60,001 nt of DNA from Lachnospiraceae bacterium (GCA_015057165.1 SVEY01000004.1:76158-136158), one strand, 5' to 3'; positions 1 to 8,406 are shown, numbered from the stretch's first letter. Translations and numbers: made by a program. The notes: a model not told the origin generated them from the letters alone.

Positions 1-68
1 TTATTTCATACAAACATACTAGCATATTATATAGCATTATACTCAAAATTACAAATGAGGCTAACATT

Positions 69-107
69 ACGCAGTCATTAGCTAGTATTATTAGCTAATG
101 ACTGCGT
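69..107. repeat. Perfect 16-bp stem-loop
   Basis: The arm ACGCAGTCATTAGCTA is followed by a 7-nt loop and its exact reverse complement. There is no adjacent run of T on either strand, so it is not a plain intrinsic terminator. It could be the hairpin of a small mobile or palindromic element or a protein-binding site. Confidence 0.7.
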
Positions 108-252
108 AGTCCTACGCTACTTACGTTGTATCGGCTAAAACTACGGCTTATATGTTGATATTATTAGCCAGCAACCGGCATTAACATGTATAAACCAAAT
201 CAAAAATATATAAAATAAATGAATCTCAATCAGAATTCGTATAAAGGGAATA

Positions 253-277
253 CAAAAAGCGTGGCTTACGCCACGCT
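253..277 (-). terminator. Intrinsic terminator of the XRE pair
   Basis: On the minus strand AGCGTGGC, a GTAA loop and GCCACGCT form an 8-bp GC-rich stem followed directly by five T. It lies about 65 bp beyond the stop of the leftward gene ending at 342, so it probably ends the two-gene XRE unit. Confidence 0.85.
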
Positions 278-341
278 AAAACCTTCTTGCAATACACCTG
301 CAGCGCAAGTATATTGCTATCACACCAAAACAAACAAAAGG

Positions 342-626
342 TTATATAATGTTAAGTAATAAACGGTCCTTATAAATGGATTCTAAACCATCTAAGCACC
401 TTCTAGCCCTTGTATACTCATTTCTATTAATCTTAATTACGCACACCTCACTAGCACCGTTATAATCGTCTCTTCTAAAAAAAGGAATGTGTTTCCATCT
501 CTTAGAAAAGGAGATAGAATCCTTAAGCAAGGCTTTACTTGTGCAGTTACTTGCTCTATGGTTTGTTGTCTCACAAAGTACTACATCTTTGTTAATGTTC
601 TTATCACATTTTATTCTTTTCTTCAT
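342..626 (-). CDS. Small basic protein of unknown function, partner of XRE regulator
   Basis: Not recognised. The best start is the ATG at 626 (MKKRIKCDKN), preceded by a run of six G that can serve as ribosome site; a GTG at 644 lacks one. The protein is 94 residues, rich in Lys/Arg with five Cys (residues including C7, C18 and C28 region), no membrane segment and no signal peptide. It starts 21 bp after the stop of the XRE regulator and shares its promoter and terminator. The arrangement of small regulator plus small basic protein resembles toxin-antitoxin or restriction-controller pairs, but that is inference only; no toxin fold is recognisable. Confidence 0.55.
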   Translation of the reverse strand: MKKRIKCDKNINKDVVLCETTNHRASNCTSKALLKDSISFSKRWKHIPFFRRDDYNGASEVCVIKINRNEYTRARRCLDGLESIYKDRLLLNII

Positions 627-647
627 GAATCCCCCCACAGTCACATA

Positions 648-893
648 CTAATCTAGGCGAATAGTGACACGTTTCCCTAAACTATCCGCTACCTTCACAA
701 TGAAATCCAAACTTGGATTATATCTACCCGATTCCATTCTAGATATGTTGGACTTCTTAGTACCAGCTTTATCTGCCAATGTCTGTTGTGTCATGTGAAG
801 CCCACACCTTGCTTCCTTTAACTGAACAGCCATTTCCATTCTTGCTTTGCTGCTACTGCTTGGGACGATGCCATCTTCATACCTCTTCTTCAT
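648..893 (-). CDS. XRE-family helix-turn-helix regulator
   Basis: An 81-residue single-domain DNA-binding protein of the XRE/HigA-like class. The HTH occupies about residues 26-75: QLKEARCGLHMTQQTLADKA then KKSNISRMESGRYNPSL, with the usual Q-x-x-L-A and S-x-I-S-R-x-E-x-G pattern. The start is placed at the ATG at 893 because GGAGGTG lies 7 bp upstream; an in-frame TTG at 911 overlaps that site. A perfect 18-bp palindrome sits in its promoter, so it very likely represses itself. The next gene downstream (342-626) is a small unknown protein, which makes the pair a possible antitoxin/toxin or regulator/effector unit. Confidence 0.85.
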   Translation of the reverse strand: MKKRYEDGIVPSSSSKARMEMAVQLKEARCGLHMTQQTLADKAGTKKSNISRMESGRYNPSLDFIVKVADSLGKRVTIRLD

Positions 894-920
894 GAAAAGC
901 ACCTCCGCCAACTGATTAGA

Positions 921-949
921 ATGTTATCATATATGATAACTTTGTGCAA
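921..949 (-). promoter_or_regulatory. Promoter and 18-bp palindromic operator of the XRE gene
   Basis: On the minus strand TTGCAC (-35, 944-949) and TAACAT (-10, 921-926) are separated by 17 bp. The perfect palindrome GTTATCATATATGATAAC (923-940) covers the spacer and most of the -10. Binding there would block polymerase, as in autorepressed XRE genes. The predicted RNA start would leave a leader of about 20 nt before the ATG at 893. Confidence 0.75.
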
Positions 950-983
950 TACTTTTTCACATTTTTTTCACATTTTTTTACAC

Positions 984-1038
984 AAAAAAGCCAAGTACTG
1001 CATAAGACTTAATCAGTCTTGCACAATACTTGGCTTTT
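984..1038 (-). terminator. Intrinsic terminator of mecA
   Basis: AAAAAAGCCAAGTA and TACTTGGCTTTT form a long stem; an inner AAGACT/AGTCTT pair extends the hairpin with a short loop. On the minus strand the stem ends in six T. It lies just past the mecA stop; the A/T runs on both sides mean it could also work on the plus strand. Confidence 0.85.
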
Positions 1039-1056
1039 ATCTCTTGTTATATAATT

Positions 1057-1716
1057 CTATAAATTCTTCAAGGTTGATATTGCATTCTTATCTATAATAC
1101 ATTTACCATGTTCATAAATAATTCTAGCCCCTTGATGCTCTAAGAATATCTCCTGACCGAACTCGCATAGGCTTAAGAACAGCTCTCCAACCTTCTCTGT
1201 ATTACCAATCTCCATTCTAAAATAATATGCACCTTTATAAGAATATAAAGAAGAGGTGCTAATCCATTTCTCATCAACGATCTTAGCAATATCAAGGCAT
1301 ACTTCAAGAGATTCACACTCTACCCAGAAAGCTTCAGACACACTAACAAAGCTCTGTATCTTCGCGCCTTCTTTAGTCTTGTCATTATGCTCAATCACTT
1401 TCCCTTCGAGTACTTTCTGAAAATCCTCAAGATAAGATTTAAGCCTGTTCATCTGCGCTTCTAATTGTTCCGGCATAGCTTCAGCAATTGTCATCGCAAC
1501 ATCCCCTTCAGGAAGAAGGGCAATCTGTACACTAAGCGCTCCGCCATTAGTCTTATAATTAAGCTCATATCTGGCTTCTTGCATTACTCGACGAAGGAAA
1601 TCTTCTGCCTTATCCCTATTATCAACAAGTTCAGAGACTTCTAAGCCATAATCATACATTTCTTCTTTAGAAACTACGCATCTTATTACATTTTCATTAA
1701 TTCTTTTAAATTTCAT
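1057..1716 (-). CDS. mecA: Adaptor protein MecA
   Basis: MecA-type adaptor that delivers substrates to the ClpC AAA+ unfoldase (in Bacillus, ComK and others). The 219-residue length matches the family. The N-terminal substrate-binding part begins MKFKRINENVIRCVVSKEEM, the typical opening of MecA, followed by an acidic, low-complexity linker around residues 80-115 and the C-terminal ClpC-binding domain (WVECESLEVCLDIAKIV to KCIIDKNAI). A strong terminator follows. No clpC is in the window, although clpX/clpP are found at 52.8-54.8 kb. The family assignment is firm; its client proteins here are unknown. Confidence 0.88.
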   Translation of the reverse strand: MKFKRINENVIRCVVSKEEMYDYGLEVSELVDNRDKAEDFLRRVMQEARYELNYKTNGGALSVQIALLPEGDVAMTIAEAMPEQLEAQMNRLKSYLEDFQKVLEGKVIEHNDKTKEGAKIQSFVSVSEAFWVECESLEVCLDIAKIVDEKWISTSSLYSYKGAYYFRMEIGNTEKVGELFLSLCEFGQEIFLEHQGARIIYEHGKCIIDKNAISTLKNL

Positions 1717-1789
1717 ATAATCACATCCTTAAGGGTATATTAATCATTATGAAGAAAAATTTCAAGTAATTTCGATAGTATATCCATAT

Positions 1790-3313
1790 CTATCTTTTCT
1801 TAACTCGTTTCTTAGCCGGTTTTATAGCATCTTCAGGACAAACAAGTGCACATAAGTGACAGCCTACACATTTTCTGCCATCTAATACAGGCTTTCTGTC
1901 CTCATTAAGTTTAATCGCCTGATGTCCGCCATCACGACAGGATAATACACATCTTCCACAGCCTACACATTTATCCTTCTCAACTACTGGATAGATAATG
2001 GTATCTCTAGAAAGTACATCGGTTGTATCACTAATATAATTAAGAGATTTACCCACAATCTCAGAAATATTATTATATCCCTTAGCCAATAAATACAGCA
2101 TAAGGCCTTCTTTGAGTTCGTCAATTATTCTATATCCATGCTTCATTACCGAAGTTGTTATCTGAATACTTGACGCACCAAGCAACATAAATTCTAACGC
2201 ATCACGCCATGTCTCAATGCCGCCCATAGCACTAATGTGCATGCCACTTAGCTTATCATTCTTAGACAATTCTTCTATAAATCGAAGAGCAATTGGTTTA
2301 ATAGCTTTACCACTATAGCCACCAACCGCTGACATGCCATCTACATCTGGAGATGTAACAAAAGTATCGACATTGACGCCAACTATACTCTTTATTGTAT
2401 TGATTGCGGCAATACCGTCAGCCCCACCGCGTCTTGCTGCCTCTGCCGCCGGGCTCATGTATGTTACATTAGGAGTGAGTTTTGCAAAAATCGGTATATT
2501 CGCACCACGCCTTGCACATGAAGTAAATCTCTCTACTAGCGAAGGTTCAAGTCCAATATCAGAACCAAGGCCTCCATCTGCCATATTAGGACATGAGAAA
2601 TTAAGCTCAATAGCATCAGCTCCATTTTCTTCGCAAAGTCTGGAAATCATCTCCCATTCTTCGTCATCTTTACCCATAATTGAAGCAAGAATAAACTTAG
2701 AAGGATACTCTTTCTTAAGACGACGAATCATATCCATATTCTCTTCTATGGACTGTTCCGATAGTTGTTCTATATTCTTAAATCCAATTATACTGCCATT
2801 ATCACCTTTGATAGCAGAAAATCTTGGAGAAGCTTCTCTGATATCAAGCGAACAAATTGTCTTAAGGGATGCACCTGCCCATCCAGCTTCAAAAGCACGT
2901 GCGCACATATCATATGTGCTAGAAATAACTGAGGAAGACAGCAGAAAAGGATTCTCAAGGGTAATACCACATATATCTGTTTTCAAAAGTTCTTTGTAGT
3001 CAACACCTGAGTTATCGTCTAAATTATTATCTTTAGATTTAATTTTAGACTTAACCTCATCGTTTAAGCGAATCATAAGCTTACGAATTGGCACTTTATT
3101 AGGCTTTACACATTCCTTTTCACAAGGCGCATCACAGGCAACACACGGATTACTAGAAGGATACTTGATTGCAGCAACATTTTCATTATCAAACCAAATA
3201 TTCCTAAGTAGTTCATCTGGCTTACCCTTAGGACAGACTTTACTACAAGGTGCATCATCACACAACACACAATTAATCATATCTCGTCTTAATATTATAT
3301 TTCCATCCCCCAT
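1790..3313 (-). CDS. PreA-like dihydropyrimidine dehydrogenase/dihydroorotate dehydrogenase-family iron-sulfur protein
   Basis: A 507-residue multidomain redox protein. Residues 14-75 contain two cysteine clusters (CVLCDDAPCSKVCP and CVACDAPCEKEC) like the N-terminal iron-sulfur part of dihydropyrimidine dehydrogenase. About residues 108-410 form a FMN-binding TIM barrel of the DHOD family (NPFLLSSSV, NFSCPN, FAKLTPNVT, SAMGGIETW). The C-terminus has two [4Fe-4S] ferredoxin motifs (CVGCGRCVLSC, CVGCHLCALVCP). The family reduces uracil/thymine or similar rings. In the active-site loop after NFSCPN the stretch is GLGSDIGLEP, where mammalian DPD, as I recall, has LACGQ, so the acid cysteine position appears to be Ile; E. 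coli-type PreA may share this. No preT partner is adjacent. The start has AAGGAG upstream. Substrate is uncertain. Confidence 0.8.
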   Translation of the reverse strand: MGDGNIILRRDMINCVLCDDAPCSKVCPKGKPDELLRNIWFDNENVAAIKYPSSNPCVACDAPCEKECVKPNKVPIRKLMIRLNDEVKSKIKSKDNNLDDNSGVDYKELLKTDICGITLENPFLLSSSVISSTYDMCARAFEAGWAGASLKTICSLDIREASPRFSAIKGDNGSIIGFKNIEQLSEQSIEENMDMIRRLKKEYPSKFILASIMGKDDEEWEMISRLCEENGADAIELNFSCPNMADGGLGSDIGLEPSLVERFTSCARRGANIPIFAKLTPNVTYMSPAAEAARRGGADGIAAINTIKSIVGVNVDTFVTSPDVDGMSAVGGYSGKAIKPIALRFIEELSKNDKLSGMHISAMGGIETWRDALEFMLLGASSIQITTSVMKHGYRIIDELKEGLMLYLLAKGYNNISEIVGKSLNYISDTTDVLSRDTIIYPVVEKDKCVGCGRCVLSCRDGGHQAIKLNEDRKPVLDGRKCVGCHLCALVCPEDAIKPAKKRVKKR

Positions 3314-3385
3314 CTATCTCTCCTTGTCACACATACTACACCGTCAGTTTATTTCAGACTATATAATACCTGCTTCTTACACAAT

Positions 3386-4030
3386 TTAGTTTTCCTTTAA
3401 GAATTTGATTGTTATATCTACATATATCAAATATACAATAAAGGATATTATCTCTAGTGCCTCTGAAATACCATACAAAACTTTGTTGTGAACATCAGTT
3501 AATAACGATGATGCTCCCAACCCAAAAGAAAATACCACATTAATAATAATCAGCCATAATACTACTCTCGATTTTGTGACATGGGCTGTTCCATTAAGTG
3601 ATTTTGCAAGTTTTGATGAAACTACAATAACTACAACCATTTGAACCAATTCAACCACTTCTTCTGCTACATCAATTATTTTATCAATATTTCCTTTATT
3701 TGTAATAAATAGAATTATTCCAATAACAATATCTGTTAATATAATCATAATTGACAAAGCATATGGAACATAAAACATCTTGTCATCTCGACCTGCAATT
3801 CTAAGTCCCCAAATGTTAAAAATATCTCCTGCAATCATTAATATCATTCCAAGAATAATCATTATTGCTATTATAACGCCAGGAACTTCTCCAAATTCAC
3901 TAATTATAGTCTGAACATCCTGCACAGAAACAATTGCCTGAACTATCCCCATCAAAATGGTTCCAGCAATAATCATAATCTCTGCTATATGAATTTTTTC
4001 TATACCTCTATGGGCGTTTGGATATGTCAT
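3386..4030 (-). CDS. Multispan membrane protein of unknown function
   Basis: Not recognised as a named family. The 214 residues show about six hydrophobic helices (about 16-35, 50-70, 86-106, 125-142, 157-175, 188-205) and a short polar tail. It begins with GIEKIHIAEIMIIAGTIL and has the same overall plan as the 221-residue membrane protein at 18294-18959 (GIKIIFVGEIIGVLLMVC near the start, acidic loops in equivalent places), suggesting distant paralogues. It is the last membrane gene of the leftward run after the GT-C-like module, 31 bp beyond the preceding stop. Confidence 0.65.
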   Translation of the reverse strand: MTYPNAHRGIEKIHIAEIMIIAGTILMGIVQAIVSVQDVQTIISEFGEVPGVIIAIMIILGMILMIAGDIFNIWGLRIAGRDDKMFYVPYALSIMIILTDIVIGIILFITNKGNIDKIIDVAEEVVELVQMVVVIVVSSKLAKSLNGTAHVTKSRVVLWLIIINVVFSFGLGASSLLTDVHNKVLYGISEALEIISFIVYLIYVDITIKFLKEN

Positions 4031-4061
4031 ATATAAACCTCCATTCCATCATCGTAAAAAG

Positions 4062-4829
4062 TTATACTACTGAAGAGGAGCCATATATCATGTACTCACC
4101 CAGATCTTTAACCAGTGTGTATTTGTAACTCTTTGCTGCCGCATTAAGCGAATCAACATTCGTTGTGCCAAAATAATCTTTCTTCTTGATTACGATGTAG
4201 TCGATTTTAGAAACGTTTGAAAACTTAAACACATCCTCTAACCTATAATCATAAAAGCTCGAACTATTACTTATTATATTTGCGTCTCTATTATATGTCT
4301 TTACTCTTATCTTATAATCCTCAGGAAGCAAAACAGAATGTGTGCCTACCGTATCTGCTATTTCTACAATATCAGAAGGATATTTATTAGCCGCTCTACT
4401 TATAGTAAAGTTTCTAAAAGTCCACTGAACAGGAACACTTGCTTCTACAAGAAATACCAGTGTCACACCTATAACTATTCCCGCACACCAAATCTTTTTC
4501 TTTTTATCAGATGGTTTTCTAACTAAAAATGGCAATAAAATTGCAAACCCCAGCAAAATTAAAACTAGAACAGGAAGGACATTAAAGATTTCCCCTGCAT
4601 CATCCTCTGGCAGGAATTCAAATGCATAGTCTAAAAATGCTAGAACTAATAAAGATATAAGAATTATTATACAATAAATAATATAACTTCTTATTGCCTT
4701 ATTCTTTAAATTACAGATAGCAATAACTGCAAGGGTAATAATTATCGCCAAATAAAATCCCTTGAATTCATTTCCATAAGTATTTATTATTTTTCTAACA
4801 AAATCAACACTTTCAATCAAAGCTGTCAT
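4062..4829 (-). CDS. C-terminal half of a split GT-C-like membrane protein (module copy 2)
   Basis: A 255-residue protein with about four membrane helices (about 25-43, 49-68, 82-101, 112-130) and a soluble C-terminal domain ending YKYTLVKDLGEYMIYG. That ending matches FELLKEIGDYVIYKNT in the protein at 5885-7324, and the pattern DYIVIKK...Y..VK..G.Y.IY is common in the terminal soluble domain of GT-C type membrane glycosyltransferases. It starts 3 bp after the stop of the DUF6077-like gene at 4833-5888, so the two are probably co-translated halves of one machine. No catalytic residue can be named. The protein lacks the phosphatase domain found in the other copy. Confidence 0.6.
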   Translation of the reverse strand: MTALIESVDFVRKIINTYGNEFKGFYLAIIITLAVIAICNLKNKAIRSYIIYCIIILISLLVLAFLDYAFEFLPEDDAGEIFNVLPVLVLILLGFAILLPFLVRKPSDKKKKIWCAGIVIGVTLVFLVEASVPVQWTFRNFTISRAANKYPSDIVEIADTVGTHSVLLPEDYKIRVKTYNRDANIISNSSSFYDYRLEDVFKFSNVSKIDYIVIKKKDYFGTTNVDSLNAAAKSYKYTLVKDLGEYMIYGSSSVV

Positions 4830-4832
4830 ATC

Positions 4833-5888
4833 TTATTTTCCCTTAACATCTCTTCTTGCCATATTAACGATTGCCAACACAATTATTGAAACAACAACAA
4901 TTCCACCAAGAATAGCTACAATCTGGTATCCAGTATTACTCATTAAGGCTGCTATAGGCAGCATAAAGAGAAAACGTATAAGCCACACGGATGCTCTATA
5001 CAGCTTTCTATTTGCCACCTCGCAAATTGCTGCATATCCATATATAAAACAAAGGGGAACAATAATAGCAGAAAGCATTGTTGTACCATTCCATATATTC
5101 TGAGGTACTGAAACATTTAATGAACCATTTACAAATAGCAATACAATACAGATTCCAGCAAATAGTAATTCCGTCCATTTTTCATACTTTGAAAGTTTTA
5201 TATTATATGCGAAAAATATACGTTCAATTCGCTTATATACGCCAAAGAATACTAAAAGCAACGGAGTAATCATAAGATTTAGCATATATTGCATATCACT
5301 TATTCCCAATACCTTCGAGAATAGAATATAGAAAACTTCAATAAGTTTTGTATTTCCCTTTATATCACTTATCAATTTCCCATCTATAACATTATATATA
5401 CCTATTATATCGTTTTGCTGCATCATTATAATACTAAGATATGTTTCATCTTTTGGACTAGGTAAAACAAATAACTCTGACACAACAATATAAATCATAA
5501 TAAATGCAATAACTGCAATGTCACATTTAATAGGCTTTAATGATTTTAAATCATCAACAATTTCTGAACGAAGTGCCTTCATTACAATAAGAATAATAGT
5601 AACAACAATTGCAACTACTATAGCAACTACGAGAAAAGTACCTGTATAGTTCATCAGAGAATCAGTACATTCTGATAGATTATTAGTGCGATTAATAATA
5701 GATAAGCCTGCTAATTCAAAAGCAAAAAACAAAATCAAGAAACCGCTCACAAAATCATCTAGCACTTTTGTAGCAAGGCGCAATCCCCCAATGTTCTTAT
5801 TTCTTCTAAATACGAAATTAAAAACTATACCTAATGCTATAGGAAGAATTATTAAATATAGAATTATACTAAAAATATTTGTCATCAT
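4833..5888 (-). CDS. DUF6077-like membrane protein (module copy 2, N-terminal half)
   Basis: A 351-residue membrane protein with about nine hydrophobic helices; an extracytoplasmic-looking loop (about residues 150-185) follows the segment IAVIAFIMIYIVVSELFVLP. Its order of helices and the mid-protein loop resemble the DUF6077 protein at 7354-8391, which supports a tandem duplication. The ATG at 5886-5888 overlaps the TGA of the upstream fusion gene by four bases, indicating translational coupling. Its partner half is the next gene (4062-4829). Likely to act on lipid-linked sugars or the cell envelope if the GT-C relationship is right; that is inference. Confidence 0.6.
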   Translation of the reverse strand: MMTNIFSIILYLIILPIALGIVFNFVFRRNKNIGGLRLATKVLDDFVSGFLILFFAFELAGLSIINRTNNLSECTDSLMNYTGTFLVVAIVVAIVVTIILIVMKALRSEIVDDLKSLKPIKCDIAVIAFIMIYIVVSELFVLPSPKDETYLSIIMMQQNDIIGIYNVIDGKLISDIKGNTKLIEVFYILFSKVLGISDMQYMLNLMITPLLLVFFGVYKRIERIFFAYNIKLSKYEKWTELLFAGICIVLLFVNGSLNVSVPQNIWNGTTMLSAIIVPLCFIYGYAAICEVANRKLYRASVWLIRFLFMLPIAALMSNTGYQIVAILGGIVVVSIIVLAIVNMARRDVKGK

Positions 5889-7324
5889 TGTTCTATCTCT
5901 TTAAACTGAGAAGCGTCTGTGTTATACGCCTCAATTTCATACTTACCCTTGTTATATTTTATGACTGTAATAGAAGCGTTGTCTAAAACAGCTTCTTCTG
6001 ATACTTCATTAGGAAATACTGCTTGTAAAAACCAAACAAATGAAGAATGACCTACAATTAGAGCCTTAGAATTATTCGACATTTCCGTAACCATTTTATC
6101 TAGTGCAGTTTTATAATTCTGTGTAACTTTGTATTTCGATGTTGCTCCAATGGGTGACACAAATTTTGAATCACTTATAACCCCAAAAAACTTTTCTTCA
6201 TTAAAATCTGGATACCTTTCAGCAACCTCTTCGCGCGAGAGTCCTTCTAGCGCGCCTAAATTTGCATCATTTAGCAACTTCATAATACTAACGGCAGGTA
6301 TCTTATTATTGTTTTCACCAATAATATACTTTGCTGTGTCATTTGAACGACTTAGTTCTGATACATAAACCTTATCAAATTTAATATCTTGAAGTGCATT
6401 TCCCGCTTTTTTTGCATCTGTAATTCCTTTATCCGTTAGTTTTGTATCAGTCATACTTCCAGAATATATTCCATTTGCATTAGCACTTGTTTCACCATGC
6501 CTTACAAAATATAGAGTAATTTCCTTTGTGTTTTTGTATATTACATAATCACCTATTTCCTTTAAAAGTTCAAAACCATAATTTTCAACTTGTTTACGAA
6601 GATAAGGATTATTAGTGCAAACAAAATACTCATAATTATTCAAATTTATGTATTTAGATATCTTAAAGAAACTCGAATCATATTCTATTTTCGGAATAAC
6701 AATATCTGAAAGAATTAGGGGAGATGTGTATTGACGAATACCATACTTCAATTCATCTCCCGTGTCCCTATTATATTTTTCATCTAATTGAATTAAAACC
6801 TTTGGCTTAATACTTTTCCCTTTGTTATCTTTTGCTACTTGTCTAACACCATATAACTCTCCATCATAACACCCACAATCTTCAGCTATTGCATCACTTA
6901 TTTCTATAGCGTAATTAGGCACCTTATTGATGTTCTCAGCTTCTTTATATGCTCTCGTAAAAAGAGGTGATGCGCCTAAGATAAAACATAGGACGACAAA
7001 TGCAACAATTCCTTTTATGCGCTGTCTCCTTCTTAACCCATCTCTCACTTTCACAAATGTATATGATATTACTGGAGCCACAAAAAATAGCCACGATAGT
7101 CTTTCATATTCCCACGGACCGGGCAGAATATTCCCTAAGATAATCTTAACAGTTAGAGGGCAGAAAAACAGCAATATAGACAATCCTATAAGTGTAATTA
7201 CCTTCTTTATCTTGATGTCCCAATTATTTCTATTTTTAAACAGCAAAAATAAGCTGATAACATACAAAACAGCCCAACCTGCATAAATCCATTTATGTAT
7301 TTGTATATCTATCCATAAATCCAT
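5885..7324 (-). CDS. Fusion of GT-C-like C-terminal half with histidine phosphatase
   Basis: A 479-residue fusion. Residues 1-125 contain about four membrane helices, including WEYERLSWLFFVAPVISYTF, reminiscent of the Y-W-R-x-x-W-L-x-P segment of GT-C enzymes. Residues 130-268 are a soluble domain ending FELLKEIGDYVIYKN, like the end of the 255-residue protein at 4062-4829. Residues 270-479 are a histidine-phosphatase (phosphoglycerate-mutase-like) domain with LYFVRHGETSANANG (RHG at 275-277), LGALEGLSREEV and a second His in IVGHSS. Both catalytic His are present, so the phosphatase is probably active. The pairing in one chain with a membrane GT-C-type half is unusual. Four helices would place both ends on the same side; which side is not settled. 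Confidence 0.75.
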   Translation of the reverse strand: MDLWIDIQIHKWIYAGWAVLYVISLFLLFKNRNNWDIKIKKVITLIGLSILLFFCPLTVKIILGNILPGPWEYERLSWLFFVAPVISYTFVKVRDGLRRRQRIKGIVAFVVLCFILGASPLFTRAYKEAENINKVPNYAIEISDAIAEDCGCYDGELYGVRQVAKDNKGKSIKPKVLIQLDEKYNRDTGDELKYGIRQYTSPLILSDIVIPKIEYDSSFFKISKYINLNNYEYFVCTNNPYLRKQVENYGFELLKEIGDYVIYKNTKEITLYFVRHGETSANANGIYSGSMTDTKLTDKGITDAKKAGNALQDIKFDKVYVSELSRSNDTAKYIIGENNNKIPAVSIMKLLNDANLGALEGLSREEVAERYPDFNEEKFFGVISDSKFVSPIGATSKYKVTQNYKTALDKMVTEMSNNSKALIVGHSSFVWFLQAVFPNEVSEEAVLDNASITVIKYNKGKYEIEAYNTDASQFKEIEQ

Positions 7325-7353
7325 ATCAAAACCTTACTTAATATTAATCATTC

Positions 7354-8391
7354 TCAGTTTAATAAATATAACAAAGCAAATGCTGCCGTCGGAATATTAA
7401 TTACAAAAAGTGTTAAAATCATCCGAAACTGTATTTTCCTCTCAATGATAAAGTCAGTAATTACTAATAGTGCCATTAGCAAAGGAAGCATCAAAAATCC
7501 CATATTACTTGCGCCACACCCTGCTAATACAAGTAAAAACATTTCAAATACATCCCTCTTTTTATTCTCTTTATCATTTACATAAACAATCCATTCAAAA
7601 ACCAACATTGGCATGATAATCATGGATGTCACATGCTTTCCATAAGTTGGCCAATTAAGTAGTATATCAGCAATGTCTCCATTCATAAACTCATAAAGAA
7701 TAACCATAAAAGAAACAAATAAAGACATTTTTTTAATATCATAATCAAAAAATCTTTTTGAAACAATCCACCAAACCAAATAAGACATTATTATTAGAAC
7801 TCCAGGCAAATAGGTATAAACCATCGCCAAAGGAGTCACTCCACAAATAACCGAGAGCATAGCCTCAAAGGAGTACCATCCTGAAAGCTTAAATTTGGTA
7901 TTTACTTTAGATATATCTGTTATTTCTGTACCAGTAGCGCCGTCTACAACATAGAATTCATCAGTCTCAACTATATCATTAGCTAGTGCAACATATGTCT
8001 TATTATCACCGTAAAATTGTGGTGTAAATATCGTCGCTCTCCCTGCCTGATAAAACACCAACACCAGCATTATTATAAAGAACACATTTGTAAAATACTT
8101 CTTCGCATCACTAGAGAAGAAATCTTTTACTTTCTTTATTACAATCCTACGTCTCTTTATCAGCATAAATACTATAAAACCAGTAAAAAGAATCATTACC
8201 ACTATAAAAATATACAGCGGCACATGAAACTTTGTCTGCATAAGCGCACACGGAATTGATATCACTGTCCAAAGCCCAAATATGATTACAAGAGACATTG
8301 GCATCCAATATGCAATTGTTCTGTCTTTATCGCCGAAGACTAATGTCATGGCAATAGGTAAACCTATGAATAATAACAAAAATACGATCAT
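7354..8391 (-). CDS. DUF6077-family membrane protein (module copy 1, N-terminal half)
   Basis: A 345-residue polytopic membrane protein. Residues 1-70 (GLPIAMTLVFGDKDRTIAYW, SLVIIFGLWTVISIPCALMQ) match my memory of DUF6077 proteins. A loop at about 115-165 (PQFYGDNKTYVALANDIVET) contains a D-N-K-T-Y pattern like the first loop of GT-C enzymes. The chain stops after a helix (LFVINIPTAAFALLYLLN) and the next gene, 30 bp on, begins with another helix, so the two together have the length and plan of one long GT-C-like protein. The same break is seen in copy 2, arguing that the split is old and not a sequencing error. Confidence 0.65.
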   Translation of the reverse strand: MIVFLLLFIGLPIAMTLVFGDKDRTIAYWMPMSLVIIFGLWTVISIPCALMQTKFHVPLYIFIVVMILFTGFIVFMLIKRRRIVIKKVKDFFSSDAKKYFTNVFFIIMLVLVFYQAGRATIFTPQFYGDNKTYVALANDIVETDEFYVVDGATGTEITDISKVNTKFKLSGWYSFEAMLSVICGVTPLAMVYTYLPGVLIIMSYLVWWIVSKRFFDYDIKKMSLFVSFMVILYEFMNGDIADILLNWPTYGKHVTSMIIMPMLVFEWIVYVNDKENKKRDVFEMFLLVLAGCGASNMGFLMLPLLMALLVITDFIIERKIQFRMILTLFVINIPTAAFALLYLLN

Positions 8392-8406
8392 TTCTATCCT
8401 CTAAAT

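Larger units (their letters stand above)
1..341. other. Gene-free left end
   Basis: I see no convincing coding region here. It holds a long stem-loop (69-107) and, at its right side, a hairpin terminator for the leftward genes at 342-893. The remainder is AT-rich with no repeat that I can match elsewhere in the window. The window edge cuts whatever lies further left. Confidence 0.6.

Noticed and set aside
2334-2999. Open frame of 221 codons on the plus strand
   Set aside because: It lies wholly opposite the PreA-like gene, has a composition explained by that gene's codons and no ribosome site.
4833-8391. Sequencing error splitting single DUF6077 proteins
   Set aside because: Both copies are split at a comparable place, each second half has its own start, and one junction is a clean gap of 30 bp; two identical errors are unlikely.
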